From: an uncultured bacterium
Lineage (GTDB): Bacteria > Bacteroidota > Bacteroidia > Bacteroidales > Marinifilaceae
Direction: 5' to 3'
Length of the DNA: 11,060 nt
Assembly (NCBI GenBank): GCA_905215395.1
Contig: CAJMQA010000094.1
Coordinates: 1 to 11,060 of the forward strand
Numbering within the stretch: the first letter of the stretch is position 1; each line of letters starts with the position of its first letter. A program made the position numbers and the translations under genes. Positions 6,216-11,060 of this stretch are shown here, in pieces. Under the pieces are notes generated by a model that had not been told where the DNA came from, ran no database searches, and saw only the letters and a program-made list of their open reading frames with translations.

Positions 6216-8180
6216 ATGGATAAGATGAAGAAGATAATATTAGTAGTGTTTGGCGTTTTGTGTTGGTGGGAAGGCTTTGCGCAGTGGAATACTGCGAATT
6301 TGCTCCGGATCGGGCAGAATGCCATCTATTTTGACGATTATGTCAGCGCCATCGATAATTTCAACAATATTATACGGGTAAAACCTTATTTGTCTGAGCC
6401 TTATTTCTTCCGGGGATTGGCTAAGCTGAATCTGGATGATTATGAGGGAGCGATCCAGGATTATACGAAAGCAATAGAACTGAATCCCAATTACTTTCAT
6501 GCTTATATGTATAGGGGTGTTGCCTGGCACAATCTGAAAAAATACGATGAGGCTTTGAAGGATTATGCAGAGGCGATAGCTTTGGATCCAACGGCAGCTT
6601 ATGTGTATGCCAACCGGGGAATTACAGAGGCTGAAATGGGAAATTATGAAGCGGCGGAAAAAGATTATTCCAAGGCTTTGCAAATCGATAATAAGTTGTT
6701 GGCGGCCTATCTCAACCGGGCTATTGTCCGCGAGAAACTGGGCAATAGCGACGGGGCTATGGCTGATTGTACTTCCGCGATCCGTCAGAATATGTTTTCG
6801 GACGACGCTTATGGATTGAGGGGATATCTGTGGTTTGAGCGGAAAGATTACCACAATGCCATAGAAGATTTTAACCGGGCTTTGAAGGCTAATCCGAAAA
6901 ATAAACGGATACTGATGAGCCGTGCGATGGTGTGGTATGAGATGAAGCGCTATCCGGAGACACTGGCCGATTATGATGAAGTCATAAAAATTGACAGCAA
7001 TTATATCTATGCTTACTATAACCGGGCTATGCTGAGGGCTGAAGTGGGAGAAACCAATGCTGCTATCCGCGATCTGGATAAGGTGGTGGAGATGAACCCT
7101 GACAATATCCTGATTTATTTCAACCGTGGATTACTGAAAATGGAGATCAAAGACTGGTATGGTGCTTATGATGATTTTACGGAGAGTATAGCCCTCTATC
7201 CGGACTTTGTCAAGGCTTATCTGGCGAGGGCTGCTGTTAGTAACGAGCTGAAAGAGATGAAGGAAGCTGACCGCGATCAGTTTGCTGCCATGCAGATCAT
7301 GGAGCGTTATAAGAAGATGAAAGAGGGTGACCGGAATGCCCTGGTGGATACTACGGCTAATTTCCAGAAGCTGATCGATATCAATGCACGCTATGATGAG
7401 GTACGGGATGTGATAAACGGACGTGTACAGGATAAAAATGTAATCATAGAATTGCAGAATGTGTTTTATGTACAATATTTAAGCCTGGATTCTTTGCGGA
7501 CAGGGAAAGTACAGTATTACAATAAGCATGTTATGAATTATAATCAGGCTCATAATTATAATCCGGCCGTTACTATTTGTAACAAGACCCTGAATTATCC
7601 GCCGGAGCTGTTGGAATCCAATATGAGTGCTTTGTCGGAAAAGATTAAACAAAACGGAGATATGGATGCCTATTTTCTGAGGGGAAGCTTTTACATCCAT
7701 GAACAGGAATATCCCAAAGCTGTGGAGGATTTTGATGTAGTGGTGGAAAAAGATCCGCGGAATTTGCTGGCTTTATTTAACCGCGCTAATGCACGGGTAT
7801 TGATGTATGATTATATAGAGTCGATAGAGGACAAAACTCCCCGGATTATCGGTGAAAAAGAGAAAACCGACCGGAAAGTGGATTACTCCCTGGTATTGCA
7901 GGATTACAATAAATGTCTGGAAATTGATCCGGAATTTGTGTTTGCCCGTTTTAATATCGCCAATGTATATGCGAAGAATAGGGAGATTGATAAGGCCATT
8001 GCGGCATACACCCAGGTGTTGAAACAGGATAAAGATATTGCAGAAGCTTATTTTAACCGTGGTTTGCTCTATATTTATACCGGACAAAAGGCTTTGGCGA
8101 ATGCCGATTTGAGTAAGGCCGGAGAACTGGGAATTGTGAGTGCTTATAATATTATCAAGAGATATTGTAAAGAAGAGTAA
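6216..8180 (+). CDS. Exported tetratricopeptide-repeat protein (about 13 TPRs)
   Basis: 654 residues from ATG 6216. A second ATG at 6225 (Met 4, MKKIILVVFGVLCWWEGFAQ) gives a more typical signal peptide and has GGATAAG in front of it, so it may be the true start. The signal peptide likely ends after FAQ (residue 23). TPR units of 34 residues run in strict register from about 27 to 345 (nine to ten repeats, e.g. EPYFFRGLAKLNLDDYEGAI at 61-80, each ending near NP/DP). A non-TPR linker with charged and Tyr/Asn-rich parts covers about 350-480. About four further TPRs follow (485-518, 519-552, which is irregular, 575-609 and 610-643). There is no catalytic domain. TPR superhelices bind partner proteins; the signal peptide places it in the periplasm or on the outer membrane. 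The partner is unknown. A terminator separates it from the kelch gene. Confidence 0.9.
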   Translation: MDKMKKIILVVFGVLCWWEGFAQWNTANLLRIGQNAIYFDDYVSAIDNFNNIIRVKPYLSEPYFFRGLAKLNLDDYEGAIQDYTKAIELNPNYFHAYMYRGVAWHNLKKYDEALKDYAEAIALDPTAAYVYANRGITEAEMGNYEAAEKDYSKALQIDNKLLAAYLNRAIVREKLGNSDGAMADCTSAIRQNMFSDDAYGLRGYLWFERKDYHNAIEDFNRALKANPKNKRILMSRAMVWYEMKRYPETLADYDEVIKIDSNYIYAYYNRAMLRAEVGETNAAIRDLDKVVEMNPDNILIYFNRGLLKMEIKDWYGAYDDFTESIALYPDFVKAYLARAAVSNELKEMKEADRDQFAAMQIMERYKKMKEGDRNALVDTTANFQKLIDINARYDEVRDVINGRVQDKNVIIELQNVFYVQYLSLDSLRTGKVQYYNKHVMNYNQAHNYNPAVTICNKTLNYPPELLESNMSALSEKIKQNGDMDAYFLRGSFYIHEQEYPKAVEDFDVVVEKDPRNLLALFNRANARVLMYDYIESIEDKTPRIIGEKEKTDRKVDYSLVLQDYNKCLEIDPEFVFARFNIANVYAKNREIDKAIAAYTQVLKQDKDIAEAYFNRGLLYIYTGQKALANADLSKAGELGIVSAYNIIKRYCKEE

Positions 8181-8210
8181 AAGGTAAAAACTTTTCACCT
8201 TTTACTCTTT
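8172..8210. terminator. Convergent-gene hairpin, probable bidirectional terminator
   Basis: A 13-bp perfect inverted repeat (AAGAGTAAAAGGT at 8173-8185, ACCTTTTACTCTT at 8197-8209, 11-base spacer) lies between the convergent TPR and TrpB2 genes. The TPR stop codon (8178-8180) is inside the left arm. T-rich parts lie within the right arm rather than after it, so efficiency is uncertain. Confidence 0.6.
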
Positions 8211-8215
8211 GCCCT

Positions 8216-9577
8216 TCACAGGATTTTTTCCAGATCATGTAAAGAGGCAGAAATTTCACTGTCCGGAATAGTATAGTTTTCTAATTTCCCGGCGAAGTAC
8301 TGTTCATAGGCATAGAGGTCGATCATCCCGTGTCCTGAAAGGTTGAATAATATGGTTTTGGCTTTGCCTTCTTCCCTGGCTTTTTTGGCTTCCCGGATGG
8401 CTTGTGCAATGGCATGTGTCGATTCGGGTGCCGGAATAATTCCTTCTGTACGGGCGAATAAAACTCCTGCTTCAAAAGTTTCCAGTTGCGGCATATCAGC
8501 TGCTTCAATCAGTTTGTCTTTCAGTAATTGGCTGACGATAGCCCCTGCTCCGTGATAGCGTAAGCCCCCTGCATGTATGTTTGCCGGTTCGAAATTATGT
8601 CCCAGGGTGTACATGGGAATCAGGGGAGTTAATCCTACGGTATCTCCGAAATCATATTGAAATTCGCCCCGGGTTAGTTTCGGACAGGACTGTGGCTCTA
8701 CTGCAATGACGCGGATGTTTTTCCCCTCTGTCAGATTTTTGCGCAGGAATGGGAAACTGATTCCAGCAAAATTGGAACCTCCTCCGAAACAGCCGATGAC
8801 GATGTCCGGCTCTTCGCCTGCCTTTTCCATTTGCCGGATGGCTTCTTCTCCGATTATCGTCTGGTGAAGCAGGACATGGTTCAGGACACTGCCGATGGAA
8901 TAATTGGTCTCAGGGTCCAGGGCTGCCATTTCTACTGCTTCGGAAACTGCAATTCCCAGGCTTCCGGAGGATTGGGGATGTTCGCGTAGTATTTTTCTCC
9001 CGGCTTCGGTCAGTTCGCTGGGAGAAGGAATGACATCTGCCCCCCAGGTGTTCATCATCAGTTTCCGGTAAGGTTTCTGGTTATAGCTGACTTTGACCAT
9101 GAAGACTTTCAGGTCAATGCCGAAATACCGGGCTGCAAAACTCAGCGCTGATCCCCATTGTCCGCCTCCTGTTTCTGTTGTCAGGCGTTTGATGCCTTGC
9201 TTATGGTTGTAGTAAGCCTGGGGAATGGCTGTATTGGGTTTATGTGAGCCCGCCATGCTGGTACTTTCATTTTTGAAGTAAATTTTGGCGGGGGTATCCA
9301 GTACTTTTTCCAGTCCGTAAGCTCTGACCAGGGGGGTCGGACGCCATATTTTGTATAGATCCTGAACTTCTTGCGGAATTTCTATGAAACGTTCCTGAGA
9401 AAATTCCTGATCTACGAGTTCTTTGGCAAAAATCGGATAGAAATCTTCTTTACAAGCCGGCTTTTTTGTTCCGGGATGGAGAGGAGGAAGCGGTTTATTG
9501 TGCATATCTGCGACAATGTTGTACCAGCTCGCCGGCATTTCCTTTTCAGTCAGTGTGATTTTTTTGGATTCTTTCAT
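8216..9577 (-). CDS. trpB: TrpB2-type tryptophan synthase beta chain (PLP enzyme)
   Basis: 453 residues from ATG 9575-9577. A frame extension to 9640 exists but begins inside the attenuator terminator, so it is rejected. Key motifs in order: SHKPN with the PLP lysine at Lys 113; ETGGGQWG (135-142), whose Glu corresponds to the catalytic Glu of TrpB; GCFGGGSN (262-269), the glycine loop for PLP phosphate; GLRYHG (338-343); EGIIPAPESTHA (379-390); and NLSGHG (412-417). Length and the N-terminal extension (IVADMHNKPLPPLHPGT) fit the TrpB2 class rather than canonical TrpB1 (about 400 residues). The class condenses indole with L-serine (or, in some archaea, phosphoserine) to L-tryptophan, usually without a TrpA partner. 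No trpA or other trp gene is beside it, so it may act in indole salvage or as a back-up enzyme. The Trp-codon attenuator upstream strongly supports a role in tryptophan supply. Confidence 0.93.
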   Translation of the reverse strand: MKESKKITLTEKEMPASWYNIVADMHNKPLPPLHPGTKKPACKEDFYPIFAKELVDQEFSQERFIEIPQEVQDLYKIWRPTPLVRAYGLEKVLDTPAKIYFKNESTSMAGSHKPNTAIPQAYYNHKQGIKRLTTETGGGQWGSALSFAARYFGIDLKVFMVKVSYNQKPYRKLMMNTWGADVIPSPSELTEAGRKILREHPQSSGSLGIAVSEAVEMAALDPETNYSIGSVLNHVLLHQTIIGEEAIRQMEKAGEEPDIVIGCFGGGSNFAGISFPFLRKNLTEGKNIRVIAVEPQSCPKLTRGEFQYDFGDTVGLTPLIPMYTLGHNFEPANIHAGGLRYHGAGAIVSQLLKDKLIEAADMPQLETFEAGVLFARTEGIIPAPESTHAIAQAIREAKKAREEGKAKTILFNLSGHGMIDLYAYEQYFAGKLENYTIPDSEISASLHDLEKIL

Positions 9578-9590
9578 TGTGTTAGTGTTT

Positions 9591-9637
9591 AAATTAAAGA
9601 AAAACGCCTGATGTTTGTAATAAACATCAGGCGTTTT
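9591..9637 (-). terminator. Attenuator terminator upstream of TrpB2 gene
   Basis: A perfect 16-bp stem with arms at 9622-9637 and 9601-9616 (minus strand AAAACGCCTGATGTTT, loop ATTAC) is followed on the minus strand by TCTTTAATTT, joined to the T residues closing the stem. It ends 24 bases before the TrpB2 start codon and 21 bases after the leader stop codon. Confidence 0.93.
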
Positions 9638-9724
9638 CATATTTTTTAATTAATAGAATCACATAACCTCATCGTTTATTACGAAGTTCAACCGGTGCCA
9701 CCACCAATTCAGAGCTATGTGATT
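9601..9724 (-). promoter_or_regulatory. Tryptophan transcription attenuator (alternative RNA helices)
   Basis: Three mutually competing helices can be read. (1) Protector helix: AATCACATA (plus 9716-9724, leader codons 5-7) with TATGTGATT (plus 9657-9665, around the leader stop), 9 bp, plus CTC/GAG. (2) Antiterminator: GTAATAAAC (plus 9674-9682, leader codons 19-21) with GTTTATTAC (plus 9617-9625, loop and inner left arm of the terminator), 9 bp, plus AGG/CCT. (3) The 16-bp terminator. A ribosome stalled on Trp codons 11-13 (9698-9706) would block helix 1 and leave the antiterminator arm free. A ribosome reaching the stop codon would cover that arm and let the terminator form. Trp-linked attenuators upstream of trp genes have been described in Bacteroidetes (the Bacteroid-trp RNA class, cited from memory); membership was not tested. 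Confidence 0.88.
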
Positions 9725-9736
9725 TTGTTTTATCAT
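9659..9736 (-). CDS. trpL: Trp leader peptide (25 aa, WWW)
   Basis: The short ORF reads ATG (9734-9736) to TGA (9659-9661). It begins MIKQNHIALN, carries three consecutive Trp codons at residues 11-13 (TGG TGG TGG at 9698-9706), continues HRLNFVIN and ends DEVM. The start is preceded by an A/G-rich GGAAAAAAGAGAC. Three adjacent codons for the rarest amino acid, in a 25-codon ORF directly before an intrinsic terminator and a tryptophan synthase gene, is the hallmark of ribosome-mediated attenuation. The peptide itself is expected to have no function beyond sensing charged tRNA-Trp. It is unrelated in sequence to the E. coli TrpL, so the symbol reflects role only. Confidence 0.92.
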   Translation of the reverse strand: MIKQNHIALNWWWHRLNFVINDEVM

Positions 9737-9762
9737 GTGTCTCTTTTTTCCAATGATCTGTG

Positions 9763-9793
9763 CAAAGATAAAAACTGATTTTATAAAAACAAA
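9763..9793 (-). promoter_or_regulatory. Promoter of the trp leader-TrpB2 transcript
   Basis: On the minus strand TTTG (9790-9793), exactly 19 bases, then TATCTTTG (9763-9770). This is the best match to the Bacteroidetes housekeeping promoter in the window. Transcription is expected near 9757, about 20 bases before the leader ATG. The -33 box is only 8 bases beyond the stop codon of the XRE gene. Confidence 0.85.
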
Positions 9794-9801
9794 TAAAAAA
9801 C

Positions 9802-10257
9802 TCATTTTTCTTTATCAATCCGGTACCGGGCTAACAATTTTTCACATTGGGTAAACCGTTCTTCTATTTTGCCTAACTCCCGGTATGTGCTTCTGACTTC
9901 CTGTTCTTTTTTATGTAACTCTTCATCTTTATTTTTTAACAAGGCTTTCAAAGTATTTATCTCTTTGTCTTTTTCCAGACATTCTTCACAAAAGCCAAAT
10001 TCATTGCGGTTGATTTGGCGTAAGGTTTGTTGGTCTATTAAAGGATTGCCAATATTACGGATCAGCCAGTTTGCATTTATTTCCGGAAAGAGGCGGATAA
10101 TACCCAATAAATGCTTATCGGGTATGTGATCACGGCAATTGATCCAATTGCTTACTTGTTGGCGTGTTTTCAGACCAAGTCTGAGTCTTAGCTCTTCCTG
10201 AGAAATTTTCTTCTCATACAAGAACTGGCCAAGTCTTTGATTTATTGACATATCCAT
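9802..10257 (-). CDS. XRE-type HTH regulator with coiled-coil C-terminus
   Basis: 151 residues. Residues about 5-65 form an XRE/Cro-CI helix-turn-helix (GQFLYEKKISQEELRLRLGL, then TRQQVSNWINCRDHIP with recognition helix about 31-40), continuing to NANWLIRNIGNPL, which matches the NPEWLLTGxGxML segment that closes the domain in many Bacteroidales small regulators. A CxxC (Cys 90, Cys 93) precedes a Lys/Glu-rich coiled coil (about 95-145), likely for dimerisation; no peptidase or ligand domain is visible. ATG 10257 is used; Met 3 (10251) is an equally possible start. A cluster of TTTAC/GTAAA half-sites lies directly upstream, suggesting autoregulation. It is a DNA-binding regulator of unknown target. 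It lies upstream of the trp leader, but that unit has its own promoter, so a link to tryptophan is not implied. Confidence 0.85.
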   Translation of the reverse strand: MDMSINQRLGQFLYEKKISQEELRLRLGLKTRQQVSNWINCRDHIPDKHLLGIIRLFPEINANWLIRNIGNPLIDQQTLRQINRNEFGFCEECLEKDKEINTLKALLKNKDEELHKKEQEVRSTYRELGKIEERFTQCEKLLARYRIDKEK

Positions 10258-10264
10258 AGCAGGC

Positions 10265-10336
10265 GTAAAATAAAATTGTTTACTTGTAAAGAATTTACAT
10301 TGCTTTTATTGGAATTTTATTTACATTTGTGTAAAT
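10265..10336. promoter_or_regulatory. Cluster of TTTAC/GTAAA half-sites, candidate operator
   Basis: Six half-sites lie within 72 bases: GTAAA 10265-10269, TTTAC 10279-10283, GTAAA 10286-10290, TTTAC 10294-10298, TTTAC 10320-10324 and GTAAA 10331-10335. Two pairs form inverted repeats: TTTAC-TT-GTAAA (centre 10284.5) and ATTTACA-TTTG-TGTAAAT (10319-10336, centre 10327.5). The centres are 43 bases apart, about four helical turns. The cluster sits just upstream of the XRE gene, and the second repeat covers a plus-strand -7 box. The XRE protein is the natural candidate to bind here, but this is inference. Confidence 0.5.
10299..10329 (+). promoter_or_regulatory. Plus-strand promoter divergent from the XRE gene
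   Basis: ATTG (10299-10302), 19 bases, then TACATTTG (10322-10329), a full match to TAnnTTTG at the standard spacing. It points away from the XRE gene into a region without a real plus-strand gene. Transcription should start near 10336. Confidence 0.55.
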
Positions 10337-10497
10337 CTTCGTTTATAAGTTACAATAAAAGTAGAAGATTACGTCAATTTGGATAGATAAATAGAAGGAA
10401 TATGATTTCTTTATTGAAATAATTGTAACAAATTTGTTCTCGGAAGAGAAGAAAGCTTGGTGGGTTTAGCCGGGAGATTCTCCCGGCTATTTTTATT
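10336..10497 (+). ncRNA. Candidate small RNA of about 155-160 nt
   Basis: This stretch lies between a plus-strand promoter (10299-10329) and a strong plus-strand intrinsic terminator (10467-10497). The only short ORF is six codons (MISLLK, 10402-10422). Foldable pieces are seen: ATCTTC / GAAGAT (10335-10340, 10364-10369), ATTTC / GAAAT (10405-10409, 10416-10420), TTCTC-GGAA-GAGAA with a GNRA loop (10437-10450), and the terminator stem. GTTACAAT near 10349-10356 can also pair with ATTGTAAC (10422-10429). It matches no RNA family that I recognise. The 3' end is antisense to the last codons of the Mur ligase gene. An alternative is that the region is only the XRE promoter area plus a terminator. 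Confidence 0.45.
10467..10497 (+). terminator. Plus-strand intrinsic terminator at the Mur ligase 3' end
   Basis: A perfect 10-bp GC-rich stem TAGCCGGGAG-ATT-CTCCCGGCTA (10467-10489) is followed on the plus strand by TTTTTATT. On the minus strand the stem is followed by AAACCC with no T-run, so it is oriented to stop plus-strand transcription. The T-run contains the complement of the Mur ligase stop codon (10493-10495). It may still aid termination or protect the 3' end of the ligase mRNA. Confidence 0.8.
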
Positions 10498-11060
10498 GTG
10501 CCAGTAATGTTTTTGCTAATTCCTGGATATTAATTCCTGAGAAATTTCCTGAGGTCATAATGAGAAGCACACTGTTGGTATAATCTTTTCCGGATAATGC
10601 GGAAAGAAGTTGCTGGTTGTCTGTAAATACTTCAACAGCCGGATTATCGAATCCTGTCTTTACATCCTGGACGGTGATTTCCGGAAGACATTTGTGTTTT
10701 ACGACCTCCGGATTGAAAAACACGATTGCTTCGTCGGCCTGATTCATAGTATTTTTATACTGGGGCAGGAAGTCTGCATTCAGGCTACTGAAGGTATGCA
10801 GCTCCATACAGGCAATTAATTTACGGTCCGGATATTGCTGGCGGACTGCTTCAATGGTGGCCTTCAGTTTGGAAGGGGAATGGGCAAAATCAAGATAGAC
10901 GGTTGTCCTGGCGTTTTCTGCGATTTTCTGAAGCCGCTTGGCTGCTCCCTTGTAAGTAGAGATACCTTTCAGAAAAGAAGCGTCATCAATTCCTAGTTCT
11001 TTACACGCCAGATAAGCGGCAGAAATGTTTTGCAAATTGTGTTCCCCGAAAATCCGGATG
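10493..11060 (-). CDS. mpl: Mpl-like Mur ligase, C-terminal part
   Basis: Partial: the C-terminal 188 or so residues are present and the gene continues beyond 11060, reading IRIFGEHNLQNISAAYLA at the edge. The apparent start inside the window is a TTG in an uninterrupted frame and is not a real start. GEHNLQNISAAYLACKELGI is the Mur-ligase Gly-x-His-Asn-x-x-Asn motif leading from the central ATPase domain to the C-terminal domain. KGAAKRLQ and YLDFAHSPSKL (an Asp-Phe-Ala-His variant of the DDYAHHP motif) follow, and the Rossmann-like C-terminal domain ends LLIMTSGNFSGINIQELAKTLL. By family it ligates tripeptide to UDP-N-acetylmuramate in murein peptide recycling; the His-Ser-Pro variant at the DDYAHHP position is usual in the Bacteroidetes Mpl-like group as I know it. 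MurC cannot be fully excluded without the N-terminal domains. Confidence 0.82.
   Translation of the reverse strand, partial: IRIFGEHNLQNISAAYLACKELGIDDASFLKGISTYKGAAKRLQKIAENARTTVYLDFAHSPSKLKATIEAVRQQYPDRKLIACMELHTFSSLNADFLPQYKNTMNQADEAIVFFNPEVVKHKCLPEITVQDVKTGFDNPAVEVFTDNQQLLSALSGKDYTNSVLLIMTSGNFSGINIQELAKTLLAQ

Noticed and set aside
6240..6854. 204-codon minus-strand ORF, and similar ones at 7131-7475 and 7773-8198
   Set aside because: All are antisense to the TPR gene; the Ile-rich composition is the mirror of its Asp, Asn and Tyr codons. No supporting signals.
9802..10257. XRE protein as the tryptophan regulator of the TrpB2 gene
   Set aside because: The TrpB2 unit has its own consensus promoter and attenuator, and no TTTAC/GTAAA pairs like those upstream of the XRE gene were seen near that promoter.
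10402..10422. Six-codon ORF MISLLK with AAGGAAT in front
   Set aside because: Too short to support as a gene; no repeated regulatory codons that would make it a leader peptide. Noted within the sRNA candidate.
10427..10438. Palindrome AACAAATTTGTT
   Set aside because: Short, AT-rich and likely to arise by chance; it shows no relation to a promoter box on either strand.
1..11060. CRISPR array, transposon ends, tRNA or attachment site
   Set aside because: No spaced direct repeats, terminal inverted repeats with a transposase, cloverleaf or duplicated core was found on reading both strands.

Overview
The window looks like a chromosomal segment of a gut-type Bacteroidales bacterium. Evidence: several promoters fit the Bacteroidetes consensus (TTTG, about 19 bases, TAnnTTTG), ribosome-binding sites are A-rich rather than Shine-Dalgarno, and many lipoproteins end their signal peptide in Leu-x-Ala-Cys or similar. 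The gene families (DUF4270, DUF4369-thioredoxin, kelch lipoprotein, Mpl-like ligase) are typical of the phylum. Genus is not resolved. No tRNA, rRNA, IS element, phage gene or CRISPR array was seen.

Layout, left to right. 1-799 (minus): N-terminal part of an exported GH3/NagZ-like beta-N-acetylhexosaminidase, cut by the window edge. 907-2001 (minus): a DUF4369-thioredoxin lipoprotein with its own promoter and terminator. 2096-3358 and 3385-4695 (minus): a two-gene operon of a DUF4270 lipoprotein followed by an outer-membrane beta-barrel protein. 4696-5009: a divergent regulatory region. 5010-6119 (plus): a six-bladed kelch propeller lipoprotein. 6216-8180 (plus): an exported protein with about 13 TPRs. 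8216-9577 (minus): an orphan TrpB2-type tryptophan synthase beta chain. 9802-10257 (minus): a small XRE-type regulator with a coiled-coil tail. 10493-11060 (minus): C-terminal part of an Mpl-like Mur ligase, cut by the edge.

The most informative stretch is 9591-9793, upstream of the TrpB2 gene. It holds a complete tryptophan attenuator: a consensus promoter with exact 19-base spacing, a 25-codon leader peptide with three consecutive Trp codons, an alternative antiterminator helix, and a 16-bp intrinsic terminator 24 bases before the gene. This ties the orphan enzyme to tryptophan supply and shows that the true start is at 9577, because the longer reading frame begins inside the terminator hairpin.

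The second notable stretch is 10258-10495, between the XRE gene and the Mur ligase. It carries a cluster of TTTAC/GTAAA half-sites, a plus-strand promoter overlapped by one of the inverted repeats, and a strong plus-strand terminator with no real ORF between them. This suggests a small RNA of about 155-160 nt, divergent from and possibly controlled by the XRE regulator.

The central genes (DUF4270 lipoprotein, beta-barrel, kelch lipoprotein, TPR protein, thioredoxin lipoprotein) all encode exported or envelope proteins, so the middle of the window is an envelope-biogenesis neighbourhood of largely unknown purpose.
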